Below, one piece after another: positions 23,782 to 31,404 of a DNA stretch of 43,641 nt. The DNA is from an uncultured Hyphomicrobiales bacterium (GTDB taxonomy: Bacteria > Pseudomonadota > Alphaproteobacteria > Rhizobiales > Xanthobacteraceae): NCBI GenBank assembly GCA_903839845.1, contig CAIMEA010000126.1, positions 1 through 43,641 on the forward strand, given 5' to 3'. The notes below the pieces were generated by a model. That model saw only the letters and a program-made list of their open reading frames with translations. It searched no databases and was not told the DNA's origin. The position numbers and the translations under genes are program-made. Every line of letters starts with the position of its first letter. Within the stretch, counting starts at the first letter, position 1.

Positions 23782-25202
23782 CCTGCAATCTGTACCGGGC
23801 CTCCGCGCGGCAAAGCAATGATGCCCTTGAGGCCGGGCCCGTTATCCGCAAGCGTCAATTCCCCGCCATGCAGCCGCGCCACCGCCGCCGCCAGGCTCAG
23901 CCCCAGCCCGGACCCCGGCTGCGAGCGGCTTTGCTCGAGCCGGACGAAGCGTTCGAGCACGCGCGCGCGGTCGGCCTCCGGAATTCCCGGACCGTTATCG
24001 GCGACGATCAGCAAGACGCGGTCGCCCTCATTCACCGCCTTGACCAGGATCTCGCCGGGCGCAACGCCGGCGGCGCGGTCGGCCGGCTCGGCATATTTGA
24101 TGGCGTTATCGACCAGATTGGCCAGCGCCTGGCTGACCAGTTCGCGGTTGCCTTTGATCGGCGCTGGCGTGCCGGCGTCGACCGTCAAGACGATGCCTTT
24201 CTGGTCGGCCAAAGGTTCGTAGAGCTCGCCGACGTCGTTGGCGATTTCCGCGGCGTCGAAGTCGACCATGTCGTCGCGCGCCTGCCCGGACTCCGCTCGT
24301 GCGATCATCAATAGCGCATTGAAGGTGCGGATCAGACCGTCGGACTCCTCGATCGTACCTTCCAGCGCGGCGCGAAATTCCGCCTCGCTGCTGGCGGTAC
24401 GCAGCGCCTGCTCGGTGCGATTGCGCAGCCGCGTCAGCGGCGTCTTGAGATCGTGCGCGATATTGTCGGACACTTCCTTGAGGCCGTGCATCAGGGCCTC
24501 GATCCGCTCCAGCATGAGATTGAGATTGATCGCCAGCCGGTCGAGTTCGTCGCCGGTACCGGCCACCGGCAGCCGCTCGCCGAGATCGCCGGCCATGATG
24601 CTGCGGCTGGTCTCGGTCATAGCATCGACGCGGCGCAGCACGCGACGCGTCACGAACAGGCCGCCGGCAAGGCCGAGAATGATGACGATCGCGACCGACC
24701 AGCGCCCGGCATCGAGCACGATGTGATAAAGTCGCTCGCGCTCGTCAAGATCGCGGCCGACCAGCATGCGGAAACCGCCGGGCAGTTGAAACACGCGCAC
24801 CAGCGCATGATGATCGGGATGATCCTTGTCCTCCGCCTCGTCGAGACGGCGATAGCTGCTCTCGGCCCAGCCGGGCGTGTCGAGCGTGCCGGGCTGTAGC
24901 GCCGTCACGTTGCCAGCCAGGGCTTCACCGGAAAATGTCGTGACCAGATAAAGGCTCGAGCCGGGCCGCCGCGCGCGCTCATCGACGACGATCACCAGCC
25001 GCCTGATGCCGCCCTGCCGGTATTGCTCCGACAGGCCGGTGATCTCGGCATTGACCGTATCGGTGATCTGTTCGGTAATCAGGCGGCGGGTATTGAGCGC
25101 GAAATAGCCGAGCAGGAAGGCGGCGAACAGCGCGAACACCGTCAGATAGACCAGCGTCAGCTTGAACGTGGTGGTGCGGAAGAGTTTACCGAGCGCCGTC
25201 AC
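23778..25202 (-). CDS. Sensor histidine kinase with HAMP domain
   Basis: This 474-aa inner-membrane kinase has membrane segments at about 14-35 and 168-186 flanking a periplasmic sensor region of about 130 residues. A HAMP linker follows (about 181-235). The phosphoacceptor site is DNIAHDLKTPLTRLRNR with His at 250, typical of QseC/EnvZ-like kinases. ATPase motifs are LVDNAIKYA (N), DNGPGIPE (G1) and GSGLGLSLAAAV (G2). The start is GTG at 25202, inside the last codons of the response-regulator gene (17-base overlap). The stop overlaps the glnE start. Coupling with degP and glnE is a recognisable alphaproteobacterial arrangement. The signal is unknown; envelope stress is a reasonable guess because of degP. 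Confidence 0.9.
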   Translation of the reverse strand: MTALGKLFRTTTFKLTLVYLTVFALFAAFLLGYFALNTRRLITEQITDTVNAEITGLSEQYRQGGIRRLVIVVDERARRPGSSLYLVTTFSGEALAGNVTALQPGTLDTPGWAESSYRRLDEAEDKDHPDHHALVRVFQLPGGFRMLVGRDLDERERLYHIVLDAGRWSVAIVIILGLAGGLFVTRRVLRRVDAMTETSRSIMAGDLGERLPVAGTGDELDRLAINLNLMLERIEALMHGLKEVSDNIAHDLKTPLTRLRNRTEQALRTASSEAEFRAALEGTIEESDGLIRTFNALLMIARAESGQARDDMVDFDAAEIANDVGELYEPLADQKGIVLTVDAGTPAPIKGNRELVSQALANLVDNAIKYAEPADRAAGVAPGEILVKAVNEGDRVLLIVADNGPGIPEADRARVLERFVRLEQSRSQPGSGLGLSLAAAVARLHGGELTLADNGPGLKGIIALPRGGPVQIAG

Positions 25203-25866
25203 GTATCATGTACCCCGTGCCGCGTATGGTGTGCAGAAGCGGCTGGGAGAAACCTTTATCGATTTTCGAGCGCAAACGCGAGATGTGGACGTCGATGACG
25301 TTGGTTTGCGGGTCGAAATGATAATCCCATACGTTTTCCAGAAGCATGGTGCGGGTCACCACCTGCCCGGCATGCTGCATCAAATATTCCAGCAAACGAA
25401 ATTCACGCGGTTGCAAGGTAATCTCCTCCTCGCCGCGCCGCACCATATGCGACAGCCGGTCGAGATGCAGATTGCCGACGCGCAATTCGGTCTCCTCCTG
25501 TCGAGCGCCGCGCCGGCGCGCCAGCACTTCGATCCGCGCCAGCAATTCGGAAAATGAATAGGGCTTCGGCAGATAGTCGTCACCACCGGCACGAAGACCT
25601 TTGACCCGATCATCGACCTGGCCAAGCGCAGACAGAATGAGTGCGGGGGTCTCAATGCCCTTGGCGCGCAAGGTGCCAATCACGGTAAGGCCATCGAGCT
25701 TGGGCAGCATGCGATCGACAACCAGCACGTCGTATGGCGTATCGAGTGCGCGGGCCAGCCCGTCCTCGCCGTCATGCGCGGCCTCTGCGACATGACCGAC
25801 CTCACGGAACGCCTTGACCAGATAGTCGGCCGCGTCGCGGTCGTCCTCGATGATCAGAAGCCGCAT
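25186..25866 (-). CDS. OmpR-family response regulator
   Basis: This 226-aa regulator has a receiver domain with the acidic pair in LLIIEDD (E7, D8, D9), phosphorylated Asp51 in VLVVDRMLPKLDG, and the conserved Lys in LPKPYSFSELL. The C-terminal winged-helix DNA-binding domain includes LTLQPREFRLLEYL-like sequence (ITLQPREFRLLEYL) and FDPQTNVIDVHISRLRSKI. The start at 25866 gives the canonical N-terminus; the frame is open to 25941 but the extra 25 residues are not family-like. It overlaps the kinase gene by 17 bases, so the two are a cognate pair. Confidence 0.92.
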   Translation of the reverse strand: MRLLIIEDDRDAADYLVKAFREVGHVAEAAHDGEDGLARALDTPYDVLVVDRMLPKLDGLTVIGTLRAKGIETPALILSALGQVDDRVKGLRAGGDDYLPKPYSFSELLARIEVLARRRGARQEETELRVGNLHLDRLSHMVRRGEEEITLQPREFRLLEYLMQHAGQVVTRTMLLENVWDYHFDPQTNVIDVHISRLRSKIDKGFSQPLLHTIRGTGYMIRDGAR

Positions 25867-25931
25867 GGTGACCCGATCCGGTTGCGCATCGCCCGACCGG
25901 CCAGCCGCGCGTTGCCCATAATTCCCCACAT

Positions 25932-25960
25932 AAGTAGGCATCGGTTACACCATTTCCAAG
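25932..25960 (-). promoter_or_regulatory. Candidate sigma-70-type promoter of the response regulator
   Basis: On the minus strand CTTGGA (complement of 25955-25960) and CTACTT (complement of 25932-25937) are separated by exactly 17 bases, about 70 bases upstream of the ATG. This resembles rhizobial CTTGAC/CTATAT promoters. It is a pattern match only. Confidence 0.3.
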
Positions 25961-26150
25961 CGATTCGGCGGCGTTCTGACAACAGCGCGTCGAAACGTCC
26001 CGGCCAATCGTTTTAAATACGTCGCCTCTCTATACGCGGACCTGCCGCCAGGCCTTTGGCCTTCAGGCCGCTTCCTCACTGGTCTGCTCTTCGTCGTACG
26101 CGAGGGGGTAGCGGGACTGGCCCGCCACCCCCTCTACGACCCCACCCCAG

Positions 26151-26284
26151 CGGGGGCGACGGTTGCCAGGGTGAAGCTTGGTCGCCAGCCGCCGCGCTGC
26201 GGCGGCGTTGGCGGAATAAAAAGCCGGGACGGGCACGAGGCCCGTCCCGTTGAGGCTGCACCGCTGACGGGGGCGACGGTTGCC
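26151..26284. repeat. 17-bp direct repeat pair flanking the degP terminator region
   Basis: CGGGGGCGACGGTTGCC occurs identically at 26151-26167 and 26268-26284, 117 bases apart. The segment between holds a hairpin with arms GCCGCCGC (26188-26195) and GCGGCGGC (26199-26206), and the terminator stem. Confidence 0.8.
26218..26249 (-). terminator. Rho-independent terminator of degP
   Basis: CGGGACGGGC (26225-26234) and GCCCGTCCCG (26240-26249) form a perfect 10-bp stem with a 5-base loop. Read on the minus strand it is followed by GCTTTTTATT. It lies 67 bases downstream of the degP stop codon. This separates degP from the response-regulator unit. Confidence 0.75.
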
Positions 26285-26315
26285 GGCGATGCATCCTCAA
26301 TAAGATACTTAAAGT

Positions 26316-27887
26316 TCAGCTATTGCCGACCGGCAGCGCGACGAAGCGCGTGTTCTCGCCCTTCTTCACGCGCAGCAAGACGGTACGCTTGCCGCCAGTC
26401 CTGGCGCCGGCAATCGCGCTGCGAACATCGGCCGGCGTCGATACCGATTTGCCGGCCACTTCAAGAATAACGTCGCCGGTGGCGAAACCCTGTTCCGCCG
26501 CCGCGCCCGATGAATCGACCCCGGTGACCACGACGCCTTCGGCACCGGCGCCGGCAACACGGGCGGCGGGCGCCAGTGTCAGACCGAGCTTGCCAATGTC
26601 GACGCCGTTGCCGCCGTCATTGCCGTCGGCATTCGCGCGCGCCTCTTTGCTGTTCGGCAGCTCGCCGAGCGCGAGCGACACAGTCTTCTCGGCGCCTTTA
26701 TGCAGGACCGTGAGTTTGACGTTTGACTTCGGCGGCAGTCCGCCAATCTTTTTGGCGAGATCGCGGGCGTCCTTCACCTCATCGCCATTGACGGCGGTGA
26801 TGATGTCACCGGCCTCAATGCCGGCCTTCTTCGCCGGGCCATCAGCCTGCGGTTCGGCCACCAGAGCGCCGATCACTTTCTTGAGGCCAAGGCTGTCGGC
26901 AATATCGGCCGTCACCGGCTGAATTTGAACGCCGATCCAGCCGCGCGTCACCGTGCCGTGATCTTTGAGCTGGGCAATGACAGTCTTGACGGTGTCGGCG
27001 GGGATAGCAAAGGCAATACCGACCGAACCGCCCGACGGTGAGAAGATCGCTGTGTTGACGCCGATCACGTTGCCTTCAGTATCGAAGGTCGGTCCACCCG
27101 AGTTGCCCTTGTTCACCGGTGCGTCGATCTGGATAAAGTCGTCATAGGCGCCGGCGCCGATGTCACGGCCACGCGCCGAGACGATGCCGGCGGTAACAGT
27201 GCCGCCGAGGCCGAACGGATTCCCGACCGCGATCACCCAGTCGCCGATGCGCGGCGCGCCGTCGGACAACTTCACGTAAGGGAACGAACCGCCTTCGACT
27301 TTAATCAGCGCGAGATCGGTGCGCGGATCCGTGCCGATGACCTTGGCGGTGTGAATCTTGCCATCATCGGTGGTGACCTCGACGCTCTCGGCCTTCTCGA
27401 CAACATGATTATTGGTCACGGCATAACCGTCGGCCGAGATGAAGAAGCCCGAGCCCTGGCCGGTGATGATGTTGCGGCCACCGCGCGGACCGCGCTGCGG
27501 CATGCCGCCCTGGCCCTCCTCGCCGTTCGGCATGCCGAAGCGGCGGAAAAACTCGCGCAGTTGCGGCGGCACGTTTTCCATATTCTCGCCGCCGAGGCCG
27601 GTGGTCTGCGAACCGCCATCGACCTTGACGCGCACCGACATGACAGCCGGTTTTACCTTGGCAACGATGTCGGCAAAGCCGACCGGCGCCGGCAGCTTGT
27701 GCGCCTGCTCGGTCAGGTTCTGCGCCAGCGCGCCCGGATAGGCACCTTGCAGATTGAGGCCGGGGGCGATCACCAGCGCGGCGGCGCCGAGACCGGCGAT
27801 CGTAGTGGCCAGCAGAACGATGCGGCGCGCAGACAGCAGCCGGCGCTTCTGCGGCGTTTGGGGAGCGGGGGCAATGCTCGGGTTCAT
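26316..27887 (-). CDS. degP: DegP/HtrA-family periplasmic serine protease (Do family)
   Basis: This 523-aa protein has an N-terminal hydrophobic segment at about 21-42 acting as signal or anchor. The trypsin-like domain carries the full triad: His161 in VTNNHVVEK, Asp191 in DPRTDLALIKVE and Ser263 in KGNSGGPTF. Two PDZ domains follow (about 300-395 and 415-515). A Gly/Gln/Arg-rich loop (about 120-140) precedes the protease core. It degrades or refolds damaged envelope proteins. It stands between ccmI and the two-component pair, all leftward, with its own terminator behind it. A GGAG lies 8 bases before the ATG. Confidence 0.93.
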   Translation of the reverse strand: MNPSIAPAPQTPQKRRLLSARRIVLLATTIAGLGAAALVIAPGLNLQGAYPGALAQNLTEQAHKLPAPVGFADIVAKVKPAVMSVRVKVDGGSQTTGLGGENMENVPPQLREFFRRFGMPNGEEGQGGMPQRGPRGGRNIITGQGSGFFISADGYAVTNNHVVEKAESVEVTTDDGKIHTAKVIGTDPRTDLALIKVEGGSFPYVKLSDGAPRIGDWVIAVGNPFGLGGTVTAGIVSARGRDIGAGAYDDFIQIDAPVNKGNSGGPTFDTEGNVIGVNTAIFSPSGGSVGIAFAIPADTVKTVIAQLKDHGTVTRGWIGVQIQPVTADIADSLGLKKVIGALVAEPQADGPAKKAGIEAGDIITAVNGDEVKDARDLAKKIGGLPPKSNVKLTVLHKGAEKTVSLALGELPNSKEARANADGNDGGNGVDIGKLGLTLAPAARVAGAGAEGVVVTGVDSSGAAAEQGFATGDVILEVAGKSVSTPADVRSAIAGARTGGKRTVLLRVKKGENTRFVALPVGNS

Positions 27888-27913
27888 CGGAAAAACTCCA
27901 TCTCAATTCGGGA

Positions 27914-27929
27914 GGCGCGCCAGCGCGCC
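27914..27929 (-). promoter_or_regulatory. GC hairpin in the degP leader
   Basis: GGCGCGC (27914-27920) and GCGCGCC (27923-27929) form a near-continuous palindrome 26 bases upstream of the degP start. It sits just ahead of the ribosome binding site in the mRNA leader and could influence translation, or it may be a leader-length structure of no special role. Confidence 0.4.
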
Positions 27930-28043
27930 GTTTCGAAAATTAAGATGGGGGGATGAGCCTTACAGCGTCCTGTCGGGGGGATTAAACTTCGGTAAGGTGG
28001 GGAAAAGGCAATTGGCCTGAAATTGAAGGGACGACGGCACGCG

Positions 28044-29183
28044 TCAGCCTTCGAGGCCCATGCTTTTGATCAGGTCGCCGAGCTGGCGCAATTTATCGGG
28101 CTCGCTGGCCAGGGCCTTTCTGGCGTCCGCGGCGGCGGCGTTCGCCTTGTCGCGCTCACCGAGTACCACATAGGCACGCAGCAGACGCTGCCAGCCGTCG
28201 AAATCGCGGCCGTCTTCCTTAAGTTTTTCGGCAAGGCGGGCCACCATGCCGCGGATCATGTCGCCGCGATCTTTCTCGCTCATACCGCCCGCGGCGGCAA
28301 TGTCGGCGGCGTTCGGTCCGGGCGTCTGCGCCATCGGCGGCAAAGCCGCGACCGGAGGCGCGGCGCCGATGCGGGTCAAGGCTTCGCGCACCACCGGCAC
28401 CCAGGGCGCATCCGGCGGCCCGGCTTTGAGCATATCGATCCAGATCGCCGCAGCCTTTGTGTTGTCTCCGTCCTGCTCGGCGGCAATGCCGATATAATAT
28501 TTCGATTTCAATTCGGCCGGATCGAGCGTCAGCGCGCGATCGAACGCGGCCTTGGCCTCGACCGTGATGACGCCATTGGCCGCCGCCGCCAGCGCTTCGC
28601 CGAGATCGGCCTGCCGCTCGGCGGTTTCGCCGGTCAGCGCCAGCAGCCGGCGGCGCGCATTCACCGCATCGGTAAACCGGCCAAGCCGCAGATAGACCGG
28701 CGCGATAACTTCATAACCGCGCGCATCGTCCGGATTTCGTGCGAGATGGGCTTCAACCTGACTGACCAGATTTTGAATCGAGTTGTCCTGCAGCAAGGTG
28801 CGCCCCTGCGTGGCCAACGGCCGCTCGGCCATTTGCGGCGAACCAAGCGCGAGATAGATCGCGGTCGCGCCGACCGGCAGGAACAACAGCCCGGTCAAGG
28901 CGGTGGCGCGCCGTCGCCAGAGCGGCGATCGATCGGCGGCCGACTTGTCGGCCTGCGCCGCATCGGCGGCGGCGATCAGCCGGCGCGAGACCTCGACTTT
29001 GGCAGCATCCGCCTCGGCCTCGCCGATCAGGCCGGATGCGCGGTCACGCGCGATCTCGTCGAGCTGATCGCGATAGACCGCGATGTCGCTGCCGCCGGCG
29101 GCAGCGCCGCGCCGGCTCAGCGGCCATAGAACGGCGAAAATCGCCGCCGCGGTCATCAAAGCAAATGCGAGCCAGAGGGTCAT
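28044..29183 (-). CDS. ccmI: Cytochrome c biogenesis protein CcmI (CycH)
   Basis: This 379-aa inner-membrane protein has an N-terminal membrane segment (about 2-21), the CcmI pattern VYRDQLDEIARDRASGLIGEAEADAAKVEVSRRL (in parts), and a second membrane segment (about 94-116). The periplasmic C-terminal region contains TPR-like helices (NPDDARGYEVIAPVYLRLGR, LDPAELKSKYYIGIAAEQDG, DFDGWQRLLRAYVVLG). CcmI holds apocytochrome c and presents it to the CcmFH haem ligation complex. In related genomes ccmE, ccmF and ccmH commonly follow it before degP, but here degP comes 156 bases downstream. The gene itself looks intact. Confidence 0.9.
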   Translation of the reverse strand: MTLWLAFALMTAAAIFAVLWPLSRRGAAAGGSDIAVYRDQLDEIARDRASGLIGEAEADAAKVEVSRRLIAAADAAQADKSAADRSPLWRRRATALTGLLFLPVGATAIYLALGSPQMAERPLATQGRTLLQDNSIQNLVSQVEAHLARNPDDARGYEVIAPVYLRLGRFTDAVNARRRLLALTGETAERQADLGEALAAAANGVITVEAKAAFDRALTLDPAELKSKYYIGIAAEQDGDNTKAAAIWIDMLKAGPPDAPWVPVVREALTRIGAAPPVAALPPMAQTPGPNAADIAAAGGMSEKDRGDMIRGMVARLAEKLKEDGRDFDGWQRLLRAYVVLGERDKANAAAADARKALASEPDKLRQLGDLIKSMGLEG

Positions 29184-29312
29184 GCGGCAAATCTATCCAC
29201 TTTCCCGGCCGGGAAAACAACAGCCGGCGCGGGGCTATCGACGGCCGCAATCGGGGTCGCCATGCGTTGGATCAAATGGCTCGATCGATGGAAAGGTGGA
29301 GTGCGGCGGCGA

Positions 29313-30719
29313 TCAGCCGCGCGCCGCCTTGCGTTCAGCGGCAGCGGCGATTTCGGCGGCCTTGCCGAGCTGGGCCGCATAGTCGCGCCCGAACACCGTA
29401 GCGCATAGCCGCACCGCCGTGTCGACCTGCGACTGGCGGAAGCTGCGCTCACTCGGCGTCGCATTGCGCAGGGCCTCAAGGAGCCCGCGCGTGGCGTTAT
29501 CGAGATACTGCTGAAGTTCGGAAAACGTCCTCTGCGTCATTTCGTTGATGGCCAGTTCGCCGGCGAAATGGCGGCACGTTCCGACGAAAGTCACCAGCGC
29601 TTCGGTCTCGGCCACTTCGGTCGGATCGAGCGTGCTGTTCGGCCGGATCTCGCCGACGGCGCGCGGCTTCAACAGGCGCCGCACCCGGCCGGGCATCGAG
29701 TCGATTTCAAGCCGCAGCGTGTCGCCGATCTGGCTGCGCAAGCCGGACAGAGCCCGGCCCCAGCTAGAGTCCATCGGCATATTAAGTTCGGTGCGCAAAC
29801 CGCGCGCGGAATCGTGGATGGTCTTGAGCAGCGCGCCGACGGCGACGCCGCGCCCGCTGCGCAAATCGTCGCGCAACTCGCCGACCTGCCGTTCCAACTC
29901 GGACAGGACGATGGTCACCGCCATGCCATAAGGCGTCTCGGCGACGCGCGCGGCCGTGTCGCTGCCGGCCGCTTTGACGCCGAGGCGGATCAGTTGCCAC
30001 GGCGCCGACAGGCGGTTCATCACCGTCAGCAGCGAATAAAGAAACACCTCGCTGCCCGGCGGCGCGGTTTTCTCGATCAACGTCTTGCAGTCGTCGAGTT
30101 GCTTGGCGGCGAGATTGCCGACCTGCAGCGGTAGGTTGGCGGCCATCGCGCTCAATCCGTCGCGCGCATTGAGAACGCATTTCAAGGTTGCGACATCTTC
30201 ACCGGCGCGTTGCGTGCCGATCTGCGCCAGCATGCGGCGGCGCATCTTGTCGTCGCTATCGGCGTTGCGCAGTTGATCGGACAAAGCCACCGCGACGCGA
30301 TCCTGGAAAGCGCGGACGAAGTAATTCGCCTTGTCGGTATCGCCGTCGAGCACCGCCGCGTTCACGATCTTATCGACCGCCGTTGCGTCCTCCGGGAGAA
30401 CGTCGCGGCTGATCCAGGTCCATAGCCCATCGAGCGACGAACGCGAGATGCGGCCGAGATGGCGATGCTGGCCAAGGTCATCGACCAGGAACGGTTCAAG
30501 CGGTTTGAAAAAAAGCCGGGCGCTGTGCCCGACGCGCGGCGCATCTTCGCGCTGGTCGCGGGCCAGACGGCGCAATTCCTGCAAGACCAGTTCGGCCGAG
30601 CCGAGGTCCTCGCCGCGCAGCAAAGTGCGCTCGAACTCGGCAATAAGCATCGACCGCGCTTGCGGCGATAGCTCGCGCAAGAACAGTCGCAGCCGTTCAA
30701 TCGTGTCGGCGCCCGCCAT
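29313..30719 (-). CDS. Conserved hypothetical helical protein
   Basis: I do not recognise a named domain in this 468-aa protein. It has no signal peptide and no membrane segment, and it is predicted by eye to be mostly alpha-helical with many Arg, Leu, Ala and Glu. It starts MAGADTIERLRLFLRELSP and ends with an Ala/Lys-rich helix. Features are RNADSDDKMRRRMLAQIGTQ, a region YSLLTVMNRLSAPWQLIRLG and a later segment GTCRHFAGELAINEMTQRTF. Coding bias matches its neighbours. It lies between the glycine-zipper lipoprotein and ccmI, all leftward. A cytoplasmic role is likely; nothing more can be said. Confidence 0.75.
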   Translation of the reverse strand: MAGADTIERLRLFLRELSPQARSMLIAEFERTLLRGEDLGSAELVLQELRRLARDQREDAPRVGHSARLFFKPLEPFLVDDLGQHRHLGRISRSSLDGLWTWISRDVLPEDATAVDKIVNAAVLDGDTDKANYFVRAFQDRVAVALSDQLRNADSDDKMRRRMLAQIGTQRAGEDVATLKCVLNARDGLSAMAANLPLQVGNLAAKQLDDCKTLIEKTAPPGSEVFLYSLLTVMNRLSAPWQLIRLGVKAAGSDTAARVAETPYGMAVTIVLSELERQVGELRDDLRSGRGVAVGALLKTIHDSARGLRTELNMPMDSSWGRALSGLRSQIGDTLRLEIDSMPGRVRRLLKPRAVGEIRPNSTLDPTEVAETEALVTFVGTCRHFAGELAINEMTQRTFSELQQYLDNATRGLLEALRNATPSERSFRQSQVDTAVRLCATVFGRDYAAQLGKAAEIAAAAERKAARG

Positions 30720-30768
30720 CGCCGGCTCTGCCCGCGTTTGAATTTACACGGGCTTTGATACCTCGCCC

Positions 30769-30783
30769 TGCGTTAAGAACGCA
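30769..30783 (-). terminator. Small hairpin after the lipoprotein gene
   Basis: TGCGTT (30769-30774) and AACGCA (30778-30783) make a perfect 6-bp stem with a 3-base loop, 20 bases beyond the lipoprotein stop. No T-run is present, so terminator function is uncertain. Confidence 0.3.
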
Positions 30784-30803
30784 TTAAGGATGCCGCTCGA
30801 TAT

Positions 30804-31295
30804 CTAGCTGAGCGGCGTCCAGGTTCCATCCGAGTTGCGGCAGGCGGTGCCGCGCGCGGTCTGCGGCCGGCCGTCGATATAGATGGTGTGGGTGAAAGAC
30901 CGGCAATTATGGCCGGATTCGACGTATGCAGGGCCCGGCACGATGGTGCCGTAGCGCCCGGAATCCGGATTTTTCCACGAGACCGGCGCGCCCGACGGGC
31001 TGCGCTCAAGAGCATCCATCTGGGCCTCGTAGGCCCGCTTCTTGTCTTCGTCGTCGAGCGAGGCGCCGATCCGGTTGCCAATCAGACCACCCAGGAGGCC
31101 GCCGACGGCCGCGCCTGCCAATCGATTGCCTGTGCCGCCGCCCGCCACCGCGGCGCCCAGAAGCGCTCCGGTGCCTGCGCCGAGCAGGGTTCCGGTGTTT
31201 TCACGCGGGCCAGGGCCAGAGCCATCAGGGCTCCCGGCGCAGGCGGCCAGCGACAGACCCGCTACGGCTATGACGACGAATTTAAGCGCGGACAT
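30804..31295 (-). CDS. Glycine-zipper outer-membrane lipoprotein (17-kDa surface antigen-like)
   Basis: This 163-aa protein has a lipoprotein signal ending LSLAAC with the lipidated Cys at residue 19. Residues about 35-80 form a glycine zipper (GTLLGAGTGALLGAAVAGGG and GGLLGGLIGNRIG), which inserts in or packs against membranes. The C-terminal part (VSWKNPDSGRYGTIVPG ... CRSFTHTIYIDGRPQTARGTACRNSDGTWTPL) matches the surface-antigen domain of Rickettsia 17-kDa antigen and related proteobacterial lipoproteins. It is probably an outer-membrane stability protein. It lies behind the FeuPQ-like genes in the same direction with a gap of 109 bases, so it could be read through from them or be their target. 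Confidence 0.85.
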   Translation of the reverse strand: MSALKFVVIAVAGLSLAACAGSPDGSGPGPRENTGTLLGAGTGALLGAAVAGGGTGNRLAGAAVGGLLGGLIGNRIGASLDDEDKKRAYEAQMDALERSPSGAPVSWKNPDSGRYGTIVPGPAYVESGHNCRSFTHTIYIDGRPQTARGTACRNSDGTWTPLS

Positions 31296-31404
31296 TCAAA
31301 GACCCCCGGAAATCGACACACGAGAACGAACGGAGCCGCCAACCGGCGGAACTTGTAGTCTATCGAAACGGGACGATTGGGGCAAAAGTCCGGCGTAAGC
31401 CCCC

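Larger units (their letters stand above)
25942..26315. other. Intergenic region between degP and the response regulator
   Basis: The 374 bases hold a promoter candidate at the left end, a probable degP terminator (26218-26249), a GC hairpin (26184-26212) and a 17-base direct repeat (26151-26167 and 26268-26284). No convincing coding region was found; the small frames here have no ribosome binding site and a composition unlike genes. Confidence 0.6.

Noticed and set aside
26056-26253. 65-aa plus-strand frame in the degP-regulator gap
   Set aside because: Covers the hairpins and the degP terminator, has a Pro/Arg-rich composition and no ribosome binding site.
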